Of a stretch of 64,000 nt of DNA, positions 9,036-19,102 are shown one piece after another; positions within the stretch are counted from its first letter, which is position 1, and every line of letters begins with the position of its first letter. The stretch covers positions 57,349 through 121,348 of the forward strand of contig CANRSX010000010.1 in the NCBI GenBank assembly GCA_947642555.1. The letters run 5' to 3'. Origin of the DNA: an uncultured Roseburia sp. Its GTDB lineage: Bacteria > Bacillota > Clostridia > Lachnospirales > Lachnospiraceae. Made by a program: the position numbers and the translations under genes. Below the pieces are notes generated by a model that searched no databases, had not been told where the DNA came from, and worked only from the letters and a program-made list of their open reading frames with translations.

Positions 9036-10535
9036 ATGGAGCAGGAGAAGCTCTTGCTGAAAGTGGAAGACATGTATAAGAGCTTCGGCATCACAAAGGC
9101 GCTAAAGGGCGTGAGCCTTTCCCTGCGCAGAGGGCAGATCCTCGGGCTCATCGGGGAGAACGGCTCCGGCAAATCGACGCTGACCTCCATCGTGGCGGCG
9201 ATCCAGAAGGCGGACGCCGGGAAGATTTACCTGGAGGGGGAGCTCTGCGAATTTCAGAACAGCGTGGAGGCGAACGAGAAGGGGGTCTGCATGATCCTCC
9301 AGGAAAAGGGGACCTTCGACGCGCTCACCGTGGCAAAAAATATTTTTGTCGGGAAAGAGAGCATGTTCTGCAAAGGGGGCGTCTTAAACAACCGCGCGAT
9401 GAATGAGGCGGCGCAGAAGGCGTTAAACGCGGTGGGGGCGGACTACATCAAAGCGGCGGCGCCGCTGGCGTCCTTAAACTTCGAGGATCGCAAGCTGGTG
9501 GAGGTGGCCCGGGCCATGTATCTAAACCCGAAGATCTTAATCATCGACGAGACCACCACTGCTTTAAGCCGGAACGGGCGGGATATCCTCTATCAGATTA
9601 TGAAACGGATGAAGGGGGAGGGCAGATCCGTGATCTTTATCTCCCACGACATCGACGAGCTGATGGAGGTCTGCGATACCTTAACGATCCTTCGGGACGG
9701 CGTCTATATCGATACTTTGGAAAAGGAGCAGTTCGACGCGGCGCTGGTGCGCAGGCTGATGGTGGGCCGGGAGGTGTCGGAGGACTATTACCGGAGCGAT
9801 ACACAGTCCTGCAAAAACGAGGAGGTTGTACTGCGGATGGAGCATGTGACGGCAAAGGAGCTTAAGGATGTGAGCTTCGAGCTGCACAGGGGCGAGATCT
9901 TAGGCTTCGGTGGGCTGGCGGACTGCGGAATGCATATCTTAGGAAGCGTGGCCTACGGCAACATGGAACCGGATCTCGGGAAGGTGACCGCAGGGGACGG
10001 GACGCCCATCCGGTCTCCGAAGGAGGCAATGAACCGGCGGATCGCCTACATCTCGAAAAACCGCGACCAGGAATCTCTGATGGTTGCCTCGAGCATCCGT
10101 GACAATATCTGTTCCGCCTCCTACGCGAAGCTGGCAAAAGGCCCCTTCATCTGGGAGAAAGCTCAGAATGAGTTTGTGGACAAATGGGCCGGTGTGCTGG
10201 AGGTGAAGATGCAGGGACCGGGGCAGTACGTGATGGAGCTCTCCGGCGGGAACAAGCAGAAGGTGGCCCTGGCAAAATGGCTGGGCTTCGGGGCGGATAT
10301 CTTTATCCTGGACTGCCCCACGCGAGGGATCGACATTGGCGTGAAATCCAATATCTACGCCCTGATGCAGGAGCTCCGCAGCCAGAACAAGAGCATCATC
10401 TTAATCTCGGAAGAGCTTCCCGAGGTCATCGGCATGAGCGACCGGACCATCATCTTAAAGGACGGGCGCATCAGCGGCGAATTTGTCCGGGAGCAGAATC
10501 TGACGGAAACGATGCTGATCGATTACATGGTATAG
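9036..10535 (+). CDS. CUT2-type sugar ABC transporter ATP-binding protein
   Basis: 499-aa protein with two fused ABC ATPase domains, as in RbsA/MglA. Domain 1 has a full Walker A (GENGSGKST) but a weak signature region. Domain 2 lacks a normal Walker A (GFGGLADCGMHIL) yet has a clear LSGGNKQK signature and a Walker B followed by DCPTRGID; this asymmetry is standard for the family. The start ATG at 9036 is seven bases after AAAGGGGG; earlier in-frame ATGs at 9012 and 9030 are less well placed. It energises the two permeases downstream, with which it is co-transcribed. Confidence 0.93.
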   Translation: MEQEKLLLKVEDMYKSFGITKALKGVSLSLRRGQILGLIGENGSGKSTLTSIVAAIQKADAGKIYLEGELCEFQNSVEANEKGVCMILQEKGTFDALTVAKNIFVGKESMFCKGGVLNNRAMNEAAQKALNAVGADYIKAAAPLASLNFEDRKLVEVARAMYLNPKILIIDETTTALSRNGRDILYQIMKRMKGEGRSVIFISHDIDELMEVCDTLTILRDGVYIDTLEKEQFDAALVRRLMVGREVSEDYYRSDTQSCKNEEVVLRMEHVTAKELKDVSFELHRGEILGFGGLADCGMHILGSVAYGNMEPDLGKVTAGDGTPIRSPKEAMNRRIAYISKNRDQESLMVASSIRDNICSASYAKLAKGPFIWEKAQNEFVDKWAGVLEVKMQGPGQYVMELSGGNKQKVALAKWLGFGADIFILDCPTRGIDIGVKSNIYALMQELRSQNKSIILISEELPEVIGMSDRTIILKDGRISGEFVREQNLTETMLIDYMV

Positions 10536-10547
10536 GGGGACGAAAGG

Positions 10548-11489
10548 ATGGAAAAAATAAAAGCAAATGCGACAAAAGTCGATTTTCAGAAAATCTTCCC
10601 CTTCCTGGGACTGGCGGCGGTGCTGATCTTTTTCGGGATATTTTCCGGCGGGAGACTGTTTACGGCCCAGAATATGAAGGCGATCTTAAATGACGGACTC
10701 TACATCATCGTCGGGGCCTCTGGCTACGCCTTTCTCTTTGCCATGGGGATCCTGGACTTCTCCATCGGGGCGAATATGGCGGTCAGCTGTGCGGTGGCCT
10801 GTCTCGCTGCAAAGGTGAATCCCTGGCTGGCCCTCCCGGCGGCGCTCTTAACCGGAATGCTGATCTCCGGGATCCTGGGGCTGGTGCACGTGAAGGCCCA
10901 CGTCGATGCCTTTATCACGACGCTGGCCGGGCAGTTCATCTTAAACGGCCTCGTGCTGATCGTCCTGGACAACAGCGTGCAGCAGGCGCCCCTTGAGATG
11001 TTAAAGTGGTTTACCCTGCCGTTAAAGCTTATGATCCTCATCGGATGCCTGGGAGCCGGATATATGATGCTGGAGCACGGAGTCTACGGAAAGACGGGAA
11101 AACTGATCGGGTCCTGTCCGGAAGCGGCAAGACAGACTGGAATTAATGTCGGGAGGTACAAACTGACAGCCTTTGTGATCATGGGGGCCCTGGTGGGTCT
11201 GCTGGGCTTTGTCAGCCTGATCCGCACCGGGACAGCCAGCAGCAAGACGGGGAGCACCTTGATGATGAACGTGTTAAACGCCGCTCTCCTTGGCGGACTG
11301 CCCATGTCCGGGGGACCCACGACGAAGTTCCGCGGGGTAATCGTCGGAAGTCTGACCATGGCGTTTTTAACCTCCGGCATGACGATTATGGGCTATAACG
11401 TGAATACGCAGCAGATCGTGAAGGGACTGATTTTCTTAATCGCGATTTCGATTTCCTTTGACCGGAAAAACATGAAGGTCATCAAATAA
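10548..11489 (+). CDS. CUT2-type ABC transporter permease (first)
   Basis: 313-aa polytopic membrane protein of the BPD_transp_2/RbsC type, with the family segment starting FAMGILDFSIGANMAV and a conserved LLGGLPMSGG near the C-terminus. It begins 12 bases after the ATPase with an upstream GGGGGACGAAAGG. It should form a heterodimeric channel with the second permease at 12796, since CUT2 systems either have one or two permease genes. Confidence 0.92.
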   Translation: MEKIKANATKVDFQKIFPFLGLAAVLIFFGIFSGGRLFTAQNMKAILNDGLYIIVGASGYAFLFAMGILDFSIGANMAVSCAVACLAAKVNPWLALPAALLTGMLISGILGLVHVKAHVDAFITTLAGQFILNGLVLIVLDNSVQQAPLEMLKWFTLPLKLMILIGCLGAGYMMLEHGVYGKTGKLIGSCPEAARQTGINVGRYKLTAFVIMGALVGLLGFVSLIRTGTASSKTGSTLMMNVLNAALLGGLPMSGGPTTKFRGVIVGSLTMAFLTSGMTIMGYNVNTQQIVKGLIFLIAISISFDRKNMKVIK

Positions 11490-11517
11490 ACTATATTTTA
11501 TTAAGGAGGATTTTATC

Positions 11518-12786
11518 ATGAAAAGACGTTTACTGGCAGCATGTATAACAGCGATGCTTGCGGTGGGATTACTTGCCGGATGCGGGGATACCGGAGCCGG
11601 CGGCAGTGCCGGCAACGGAAATGATGCAGGCGCGGAAAAGGACGCAGGGAGCGATGCGGACGCAGGCACAGATGCGGCGGATGCCGGCAGCGCCGGCAAT
11701 GATGGCACGGAAGCGGCGAAGGCCGATGACGGGGAGCCGGCAGCTCCTGCAGCGGATGTAGATTTAAAGGAGATTACAATCGCGGTACCGTTTGCGGATT
11801 CCGGAAGCATGTGGATGAACCAGATGTCCTACAATCTGAATAATAAACTCGGACCGGTGGCAAATGCAAAGATCGTATATCAGGCTTCTACCTTTGATGC
11901 TGATGGAGTTTTGTCGTTTGTAGAAAGTGAAATTGCTGCAGGTGTGGACGGCCTGATGTTCTGCCCACCGTCGGATTCCGTGCTGCCGACAATCTGCTCC
12001 CTCTGCGATGAAGCACAGGTATACTGGGCGATTTCCATGCGCAGTATCAACGACGAGGAGATCAAAGCCATGTGTGAGGCATCCCCTTACTACGTGGGAA
12101 ACTGCTATGAGGACGAGGTAAATACCGGATATCTTGTAGGAAAATATCTCGGGGAAAGCGGTGCAAAAAAGATCGCCATTATTTCAACGACAAAGGGCGA
12201 TACCACTGGCGACGCCCGTGAAGTCGGGCTGGCAAAGGCATGTGAGGAATTTGATATCGAGATCGTCGGCGAGGCGAGAGGACTGGCACAGGCCTCCGAT
12301 GTGACGAACGCGGTGGAGAGCTTCCTCTCCGCAAACGCGGATCTGGACGCAGTGTTCTGTGTGGGAACCACGGTGACCGGCGTGCAGGAGATCTCGGTCA
12401 AGGCCGTGCAGGATTCCGGAAGAGAAGACGTAAAGGTGGTCTGCATCGACCATCCGGAGGGCATCACAGCATTATTTGAGACAGGAATCCTGACCTACTC
12501 GGTGGGAACGCCGTCCTTTGCACTGGACATGTATGTCTGCGGGATCAAGCTGGTGAACGCAGTGCAGGGAACGCCCATCAGCGGCAGCCTGGAAGGAAAG
12601 AGTACAAACTCGGTTGACATGGCGGAGATCCGCACCGTGGAGGAGGCAAAGGCCTATGAGGAAGCGGGATCCAATCCGGAGTACGTCTTCTTTGAGGAGG
12701 ATGAACTGCAGCAGATGATGGGCTGGAACAATCCTGACTTCGACGAGAGCGCGCTGCAGGAGCTGCTGTCAAATTATGAGCTGTAA
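11518..12786 (+). CDS. sugar ABC transporter substrate-binding lipoprotein
   Basis: 422-aa periplasmic-binding-type lipoprotein. The signal peptide ends in lipobox LLAGC with Cys22, followed by a low-complexity linker of about 60 residues rich in Gly, Ala and Asp that tethers the domain to the membrane. The remainder has the type I sugar-binding fold seen in CUT2 systems (YQASTFDADGVL, VCIDHPEGI). A strong AAGGAGGA site precedes the ATG. The ligand cannot be read from sequence; context with a GH106-like enzyme suggests rhamnose or a rhamnoside. Confidence 0.92.
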   Translation: MKRRLLAACITAMLAVGLLAGCGDTGAGGSAGNGNDAGAEKDAGSDADAGTDAADAGSAGNDGTEAAKADDGEPAAPAADVDLKEITIAVPFADSGSMWMNQMSYNLNNKLGPVANAKIVYQASTFDADGVLSFVESEIAAGVDGLMFCPPSDSVLPTICSLCDEAQVYWAISMRSINDEEIKAMCEASPYYVGNCYEDEVNTGYLVGKYLGESGAKKIAIISTTKGDTTGDAREVGLAKACEEFDIEIVGEARGLAQASDVTNAVESFLSANADLDAVFCVGTTVTGVQEISVKAVQDSGREDVKVVCIDHPEGITALFETGILTYSVGTPSFALDMYVCGIKLVNAVQGTPISGSLEGKSTNSVDMAEIRTVEEAKAYEEAGSNPEYVFFEEDELQQMMGWNNPDFDESALQELLSNYEL

Positions 12787-12795
12787 GGAGGCAGA

Positions 12796-13773
12796 ATGAA
12801 GAAAAGGATACTGAGCGTGGCGGGCATCTTTGCACTGCCTGTCGTATTATTTCTGTTTTTCAGTCTGATCTGTGAGGGCTTCGGCCTGCATACGTTTCAG
12901 ATTGTGATCAGCCAGAGCCTGATCCCTACCGTCTTAGGGCTTGCCATGGCGCCGGTCATGATGTGCGGGCTGATGGATTTCAGCGCGGGCGCCAGGGTTA
13001 TTCTGGGCGCTGCCGTAGGCGCGGTGCTGGGCAATTCCTTCGGGGTGCCGGGATTTCTGATCGGATGTATTTTAGGAGCCTTTGTGGGCGGGATCGTGAT
13101 CGCATTTCTTTACAGAGTCCTGCGGATCCCCTCCATGGTGGTGTCCATGGGCGTGGTGCTGGTGATGGAGGTGGTCTCCTACAAGCTCTCGGAGGTGGCG
13201 GGAACCGGCTCCGCGGTAAAATTCACCGAGGATATGATCCGCATCGGCGCCTGGCCGAAAAACCTGATCCTGGTGCTGATCGCAGGGCTGATTTCCTACT
13301 TCCTGCAGTATAAGACCAGCACCGGCTGTCAGATCATGGCCTGCGGGAACGACGAGGTGATGTTAAAAAATATGGGCGTTGATACCGGCCGGCTGAAATT
13401 TATCGCCTTTGCCTTAAGCGGGATCTTCTGCGCCTTCGGCGCGGTGATTCAGAGCTGCTATTCGGGGCAGGTGACCGTGGCGATCGGCATGGTGAGCATG
13501 TCCATGGTATTTAAGCCGATGATGGGCGTGCTGATCGGCATGCAGCTTCTCCGGCTGGTGGACAATATGCCGCTGATGATCTTTATCGGCGAGCTGACCA
13601 TCTCCATCATCTTTAACGGGTTTATCGCGCTGGGGCTGACGGACAATCTTCAGAATATCGTGCTGGGGGTGTTCCTGCTGCTGGTGCTGGGGATTTCCGG
13701 GAATACCGGGAATATTGCGGAGTACCGGAGAAAACAGGCGGTGCGCAGGGCCGCGGCAGGCGGTCAGACGTGA
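12796..13773 (+). CDS. CUT2-type ABC transporter permease (second)
   Basis: 325-aa membrane permease related to the gene at 10548, with the family segments GLMDFSAGARVILGAAV and FALSGIFCAFGAVIQS. Starts nine bases after the binding-protein gene with TAAGGAGGCAGA upstream. Placing the binding protein between two divergent permease genes is unusual and suggests an obligate heterodimeric pore. Confidence 0.9.
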   Translation: MKKRILSVAGIFALPVVLFLFFSLICEGFGLHTFQIVISQSLIPTVLGLAMAPVMMCGLMDFSAGARVILGAAVGAVLGNSFGVPGFLIGCILGAFVGGIVIAFLYRVLRIPSMVVSMGVVLVMEVVSYKLSEVAGTGSAVKFTEDMIRIGAWPKNLILVLIAGLISYFLQYKTSTGCQIMACGNDEVMLKNMGVDTGRLKFIAFALSGIFCAFGAVIQSCYSGQVTVAIGMVSMSMVFKPMMGVLIGMQLLRLVDNMPLMIFIGELTISIIFNGFIALGLTDNLQNIVLGVFLLLVLGISGNTGNIAEYRRKQAVRRAAAGGQT

Positions 13774-14147
13774 GGATAACGCGGACTCAGGCAGCGGATG
13801 GATAAAACAGGCCGCATTTTAAAAGGAAGGCGGGGGTTTTGTCGCCACATATGGGATGAATAGTGACATGCTCCGCCGCTGGCATTGACGGCGGAAACGG
13901 CTGCCTGCTATGATGATACCGGAATCAGAACGTAAGACGCCGGGGGGCATCAGGCATATAACGGATAGACGGGAAACAGGGGGACGGCCGCACTGCACTG
14001 CCGGGAGGGCTGTAGAGCGGGCTGTCCCCCAAACATATACTTCCTTTTCGGAATTGTGTACCCAGTGGGAAATAACTTATAAATATACATTGTAAATGGC
14101 AGATAAAGATTTTATCACAAATATATAAATCGGAATTTGGAGATTGT
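13774..14147. other. 374-base gap without a supported gene
   Basis: I see no coding sequence with a ribosome binding site here; an open frame at 13910-14095 has none and an unlikely composition. A seven-base-pair inverted repeat (TCCGCCG/CGGCGGA, about 13872-13894) could be a terminator stem for the ABC operon but lacks a T-run. The AT-rich end, from about 14080, is the leader of the acetyltransferase gene. Confidence 0.5.
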
Positions 14148-14750
14148 ATGGAGATAAATATTAGACCTGAAGAAGAAAAAGATTATCGAAGAGTAGAGGA
14201 AATAACAAGAGCTGCCTTCGGATATTCTGACAGAATCAAGCGGGGGCAGATTGGCCGTCCCTATGAGCATTGGATGGTTCATGAATTGCGCCGCCGGGAT
14301 GGGATTATGGCGCTCAGTCTGGTTGCGGTACTGGAAGATGGGACGATTGTCGGGCATATTATTTGCAGTAACGCAGTTGTGAAAAAAGAGAACCAGTCAC
14401 TTCCCGTTCTGAACTTTGGACCACTGAGCGTATTACCCGAATATCAGCGGATAGGCATTGGAGGGGCACTGATTCATGCCATGACAGGACGGGCGAAACG
14501 GCTTGATTATGGCGCAATCCTGTTTTTTGGAAGACCGGAGTACTATCCACAGTTTGGTTTCAGGGAAGCGGAAGTTTATGGAATAGCAGATGCAGAGGGG
14601 TATAATTATCCTGCGTTTATGGCTATGGAACTGAAAGAAGGATATTTGAAAGAGGTTTGCGGGGGGAGATATTTTGAATCGGATATTTATAACGATGAAC
14701 TGAACCGCGAGACAGTGAGAGCTTTTGACAGAGAATTTACAAATGGATAA
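14148..14750 (+). CDS. GNAT family N-acetyltransferase
   Basis: 200-aa GNAT protein. The N-terminus INIRPEEEKDYRRVEEITRAAF and the acetyl-CoA loop LPEYQRIGIGGALI (about residues 104-117) with FGRPEYYPQFGF are typical of the YhbS-like predicted acetyltransferases. Start is the ATG after TTTGGAGATTGT. The GC content is lower than the flanking sugar genes, and the gene has its own AT-rich leader, so it may be an insertion rather than part of the sugar locus. Substrate unknown. Confidence 0.88.
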   Translation: MEINIRPEEEKDYRRVEEITRAAFGYSDRIKRGQIGRPYEHWMVHELRRRDGIMALSLVAVLEDGTIVGHIICSNAVVKKENQSLPVLNFGPLSVLPEYQRIGIGGALIHAMTGRAKRLDYGAILFFGRPEYYPQFGFREAEVYGIADAEGYNYPAFMAMELKEGYLKEVCGGRYFESDIYNDELNRETVRAFDREFTNG

Positions 14751-14898
14751 ATTCTCGTTTATAGAATTGTTGGATTGCTGAATATTATGTGATTTCTGTA
14801 GAAATATACTTTGTAATTTTAAATTTATGCATCGGGAACACTTTTCCGAAAAGGGAGAAAACATATAGAGTTCATCACAGAAACAGGAGGGGAAACAC

Positions 14899-17800
14899 AT
14901 GGGAAACTGCGAAAACATGCAGAAACTGAAAAACCCGGACATCAAATACCGTCCGGACGTCCGCTGGTGGTTAGCGGAGGGGTTTCACACGGATGAGACC
15001 TTAAAGAAAGAGATTAAGGATTTACATGATACCGGCTTCGGCGCGGTGGAGTTTTTGGCGATGGAGGAGCCGGGCGCGGATTCGAAGCTCTACGGCTGGG
15101 GCGCCGAGGAGTGGGTGCACGATTCACATACGGTTGTAGAAGAAACCACGAAGTATGACATGGGCGTGTCCATGACCAGCGGGACGAACTGGTCGAACGC
15201 GAACCTGGTGGGCATCACACCGGACGATAAGTGTGCGGCAAAAGAGCTGGACTACGCGGTGGAGGAGCTTGCGGCCGGACAGTCCCGGGAGGGGGAGATT
15301 TTAAAATCCGAGCTCGTGATGCCGGGGGTGACAAAGCAGGATCTCGTGGCGGTTGTCGCGATCCGCGTGGAGGAGAAGAGCGAAGGGAAGACCTTCCTCG
15401 ATAAGGAGAGCGCCCTGGTGCTGACCGGTGAGGTCACAGACGGGAAGCTGGCCTGGACGGCGCCGGCGGACGGGGCTTACCTGGTCTTTTATTTCTGGAT
15501 CCACGGCACCGGGCAGACGGCGGAGCCTTCCATGAGCGTCTCCTACACGATCAACTACATCGACCGTTATGGCGTGGAAGCCTTTATCGATTACTGGGAG
15601 AAAAACGTGCTCACGCCGGAGCTTCGCGCGAACCTGGAGAAAAACGGCCGGGGCATGATGTACATGGATTCCCTGGAGCTGGGAACCTTCGGAAAGGGCG
15701 GACAGTTTTGGGGCTATCATTTTATGGAGGAGTTTGAGAAGCGCAGGGGCTATGATTTAACGCCGTACCTCCCCTTCGTGTTAAAGCAGCCGGGCATGAT
15801 GCAGCCGGTGTACAACTATCATTATTTTATGAAGGATGAGACCTTCGCGGAGAAGCTGTACAATGACCTGTATCAGACCATGACGGACATGTATATGGAA
15901 AATATGCTTCGTCCCATGCAGGAGTGGCTGCACACCCACAACATGACGCTGCGCGCCGAGATTTCCTATGGCCTTCCGTTCGAGATCTCGCAGCCGGGCA
16001 AATACGTGGACGGCATTGAGACCGAGTCCTTAGAGTTTGCTTCCCAGATCGAGTCCTATCGCGGCCTGGCGGGCCCCGCCCATATTTATAACCGGACCTA
16101 TTCCAGCGAGACGGGGGCGACGCTCCTGAATTACATGATGGGCCTTGATTTTTACAATCAGATCATCTACACCCAGTTTGCGGCCGGCGTGACGAAGACG
16201 GTGCTGCACGGCTACTCCAGCATCGCGGGCTCCGACGCCTCCACCTACTGGCCGGGGCATGAGGGCATGTGGCCGATCTTCTCCGAGCGCTTCGGCTCCA
16301 GGCAGCCGGCGTACCAGCATTACAAAGACTGGACAGCGATGGTGGCAAGGTATCAGATGATTCTGCGCCAGGGAAAACCGCGGATGGATCTGGGGATCGT
16401 GAGACTGGACTACAATTTCAATAATCTCGTCTTCGGCGGCGTCCCGGAGGAGCAGTTCTATGCAGGAATGGGCATGCGCGCGAATGAGGGCATGTACTGG
16501 AAAGATATGAAGCTTCAGAACGCGGGCTACACCTGGGATTATTTCGCACCGCAGATCTTAGAGGAGGATTTCGTGGACGTCGCGGATGGCGTGCTGCTGC
16601 CGGATGGCCCGGGCTATCAGGCGCTGATCCTCTATCAGGAGGGGCTGCCGGTGGCGACGGCGGAGAAGCTGCTTGCCCTGGCGAAGAAGGGGCTTCCCAT
16701 CGTATTTGTCAACGGCGTGACCGAGACGATCCGTCCGGGCGGGATCAGTAAGACCCACCGGAAGGCCGCGATGATGACGCCCTTCAACGACGGAGCGGAC
16801 GAGCGGCTGGCGGAGCTGGTGGCGCAGATGAAGGCCCTTCCCAATGTCTGCGAGATCGACGAGCAGGAAAAAACATACGAGACGCTTGTAGAAAAAGGCG
16901 TTCTTCCGAGAACCGCGTTTGCGGAGAGCAACCAGAAGATCCTGACCCATGTGCAGGAGGATGACGGAAAGCTCTATGTGTTTGTCTATAACATGAAGTA
17001 CACCGATCAGGAAGACTTTGCCTTCACGTTAAAGGTGCAGGGCGCCGGCAAACCGTACCGGATCGACTGCTGGAACGCGAAGGTGGAGGAGATGGGCTGC
17101 TACCGCATCGAGGAGGGCTGCACGGAATTTGACGTGACGCTCGCGCCCGGCCAGGCTGCGCTCTACGCCATCGACCTTACGGCGGCAAAGGAGCTGCACG
17201 CGGTGGCGACGACCGCGGACTGTGTCACGAAGAAGGACGGAAAGCTTGTGGTGTCCGCGGCGAAGTCCGGCGCATACGAGGTGACCCTCTCCGACGGTAC
17301 GACGCAGACCGTAAACGTGACGGCGGCGGAGGACATCGCCCTTCCGGTGTGGAATCTGACCGTGGAGGACTGGAACGAGGGCGAGAAGAAGGTCATCGTG
17401 GAGGACCGCGGCCTTGGCATCGTGACGAACGAGGTGTACTACGAGACGAAGAAGACTCCGCTTGCGGCGGGGGAGACAAAGCTGATCCCCTGGAAGGACA
17501 TCGCGGCGGTAGGCCCGGAGGTATCCGGCGTCGGCTATTACACGACGACTGTAAACCTGCCGGAGGGCCCGGCGGCCGGCGAGGGGATCCTGCTCTCCAT
17601 CGGCAGCACGAACACGCAGACCTGCGCGGTTTACGTGAACGGCACGAAGGCGGAGAACATGGATATGAACGCTCTCACCATGGATCTGACGGAGCTGTTA
17701 AAGCCGGGCGATAACGAGATCCGCGTGGAGGTATCCAGCAGCTTAAACAACCGCCTGTTAGCGAGGGGCTACTACGACAGGAGCAGCGCCCTCTCCATGC

Positions 17801-17961
17801 AGCTTGCGGACAATGCGAACAACGCGAATGTCGGCGAGGGCGGCGCGGAGGAGAAGAAGGAAGGCCCCGGCCCGCTCTTTAACATCAGCGCGAGAATCCG
17901 CGATTACGGCATGACCGGTGAGGCGAAGCTGATCCGGTACGGCACGGCTGTGATCGGGTAA
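14899..17961 (+). CDS. GH106-like alpha-L-rhamnosidase
   Basis: 1020-aa protein. The N-terminus (RPDVRWWLAEGFHTDET followed by DTGFGAVEFL) matches the way GH106 family catalytic domains begin, and the C-terminal portion is a beta-sandwich with the motif NEIRVEVSSSLNNRLLARG seen in jelly-roll domains of these enzymes. There is no signal peptide, so it probably acts in the cytoplasm on short rhamnosylated oligosaccharides or flavonoid glycosides imported by the neighbouring ABC system. RBS is CAGGAGGGG. The family call is from motif recognition only; other GH families with similar domain order are possible. Confidence 0.72.
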   Translation: MGNCENMQKLKNPDIKYRPDVRWWLAEGFHTDETLKKEIKDLHDTGFGAVEFLAMEEPGADSKLYGWGAEEWVHDSHTVVEETTKYDMGVSMTSGTNWSNANLVGITPDDKCAAKELDYAVEELAAGQSREGEILKSELVMPGVTKQDLVAVVAIRVEEKSEGKTFLDKESALVLTGEVTDGKLAWTAPADGAYLVFYFWIHGTGQTAEPSMSVSYTINYIDRYGVEAFIDYWEKNVLTPELRANLEKNGRGMMYMDSLELGTFGKGGQFWGYHFMEEFEKRRGYDLTPYLPFVLKQPGMMQPVYNYHYFMKDETFAEKLYNDLYQTMTDMYMENMLRPMQEWLHTHNMTLRAEISYGLPFEISQPGKYVDGIETESLEFASQIESYRGLAGPAHIYNRTYSSETGATLLNYMMGLDFYNQIIYTQFAAGVTKTVLHGYSSIAGSDASTYWPGHEGMWPIFSERFGSRQPAYQHYKDWTAMVARYQMILRQGKPRMDLGIVRLDYNFNNLVFGGVPEEQFYAGMGMRANEGMYWKDMKLQNAGYTWDYFAPQILEEDFVDVADGVLLPDGPGYQALILYQEGLPVATAEKLLALAKKGLPIVFVNGVTETIRPGGISKTHRKAAMMTPFNDGADERLAELVAQMKALPNVCEIDEQEKTYETLVEKGVLPRTAFAESNQKILTHVQEDDGKLYVFVYNMKYTDQEDFAFTLKVQGAGKPYRIDCWNAKVEEMGCYRIEEGCTEFDVTLAPGQAALYAIDLTAAKELHAVATTADCVTKKDGKLVVSAAKSGAYEVTLSDGTTQTVNVTAAEDIALPVWNLTVEDWNEGEKKVIVEDRGLGIVTNEVYYETKKTPLAAGETKLIPWKDIAAVGPEVSGVGYYTTTVNLPEGPAAGEGILLSIGSTNTQTCAVYVNGTKAENMDMNALTMDLTELLKPGDNEIRVEVSSSLNNRLLARGYYDRSSALSMQLADNANNANVGEGGAEEKKEGPGPLFNISARIRDYGMTGEAKLIRYGTAVIG

Positions 17962-18018
17962 GGAAAAGGAAGTGTACGGTCAGGGGTTCGAAACCTGACA
18001 GTATAACGCAGAAGGCCG

Positions 18019-18049
18019 CGGCGCCAGTGACGGGATGTGACTGGCGCCG
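18019..18049. terminator. inverted repeat between convergent genes
   Basis: Perfect ten-base stem CGGCGCCAGT / ACTGGCGCCG with an 11-base loop, lying between the ends of the GH106-like gene (plus) and the SocA-like gene (minus). There is no T-run on either side, so it may be a bidirectional or Rho-dependent terminator. Confidence 0.55.
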
Positions 18050-18080
18050 TGCCGGAGCAACAAAAAAGATTTAAACGCGT

Positions 18081-19076
18081 TTATTTACGAAAGAACATGG
18101 CCTGTGTATACTCTCTGATGTCGCCGGGACTGAGCATGTTATACTTTGCCTTCACCGTGCTGAAATAGTTTCCAATGAGTTCTTTATCAATGATACGATC
18201 AGACGGAGCTGTGATAGGAAGATCCCCTCGAGTGGTAAGCCACGGAGCCTCGTTATGGGTAAAACGTTCAAGCACCTTTCCGCTATAGCAGCACAAATTA
18301 TCTATGACGCTGTCATAGATGGCTTTCTCTCCGGAAGAGAACACATTCGAGTCAAAGTCTTCTGCCTTTTCAATGGGATCAAATCGATAATCTTTATAGC
18401 GAAAGTATATGTCCCTGTAGACCGGGCCATGTACCCATGCCTGACAGTCCTCTGTAAAAAGAAATGCCTGATAGAAGGCATAGTAAAAGCCCTGAATATA
18501 ATAGAGAGCCTTTTGCAGGGCGAGTGGAGTGATATCTTCGCACTGGTTCAGCAGGTATTGGATGACAAGGCTGATTTTGCTGTTTGTCGGCACATCAGGA
18601 GAGAGCAATGCATCAACAGCACGACGGCTCTTTTCATAAGCGAGAGCGGATTTCAGCTGCCCTTTATTTGATTCGAGCAGTTCGGAATAAAATAAAGGCT
18701 CATTGTAGATTCGGACAAGAATGTCTGAATACTGTTTTGTAGGCGTATCTCCGTCGTAGTACCGGGAGAAGGTCTGTTCTCCCCATCCAAGGAGTAGAGA
18801 AAGAGGCCTTTTGCCAATAGCATATTTCACGGGAATCTCCCGGATCTGATCAAGGGCAATGATCCCGTTACCCTGCCGATATACATCGTACAAAGCACGC
18901 AGGTTTGCGTCTGAGATTTCTGCAACATAAATATGGGAACCACATTCAGCGCAATGGGCTTCCTTCCCAATATAGGAATATTCTTTTTCCCTGATGGAAC
19001 CAGTCATCGGTGTAGTTGCAATAACGTAATCCACGTCGTTTCTGCACTCTTCACAAAACACTTTCTTTGCATTCAT
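18081..19076 (-). CDS. zinc-finger, HTH and SocA-like (DUF4065/Panacea) antitoxin-type protein
   Basis: 331-aa protein in three parts. (1) An N-terminal zinc ribbon of the MqsA type with Cys8, Cys11, Cys42, Cys45. (2) A helix-turn-helix segment around residues 75-125 (GKRPLSLLLGWGEQTFSRYY). (3) A C-terminal DUF4065/Panacea domain (about 175-320, containing ALQKALYYIQGFYYAF and WVHGPVYRDIYFRY). Panacea domains act as antitoxins in several type II systems and SocA is a proteolytic adaptor antitoxin. The start at 19076 follows AAAGGAGGAG. The expected partner seems broken: just upstream lies a frameshifted small gene, so this may be an orphan antitoxin or regulator. Confidence 0.82.
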   Translation of the reverse strand: MNAKKVFCEECRNDVDYVIATTPMTGSIREKEYSYIGKEAHCAECGSHIYVAEISDANLRALYDVYRQGNGIIALDQIREIPVKYAIGKRPLSLLLGWGEQTFSRYYDGDTPTKQYSDILVRIYNEPLFYSELLESNKGQLKSALAYEKSRRAVDALLSPDVPTNSKISLVIQYLLNQCEDITPLALQKALYYIQGFYYAFYQAFLFTEDCQAWVHGPVYRDIYFRYKDYRFDPIEKAEDFDSNVFSSGEKAIYDSVIDNLCCYSGKVLERFTHNEAPWLTTRGDLPITAPSDRIIDKELIGNYFSTVKAKYNMLSPGDIREYTQAMFFRK

Positions 19077-19102
19077 CTGTAGCTCCTCCTTTCTGCCCAC
19101 CA

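Noticed and set aside
13910..14095. 61-codon plus-strand open frame
   Set aside because: No ribosome binding site, odd composition and no recognisable family; treated as empty gap.
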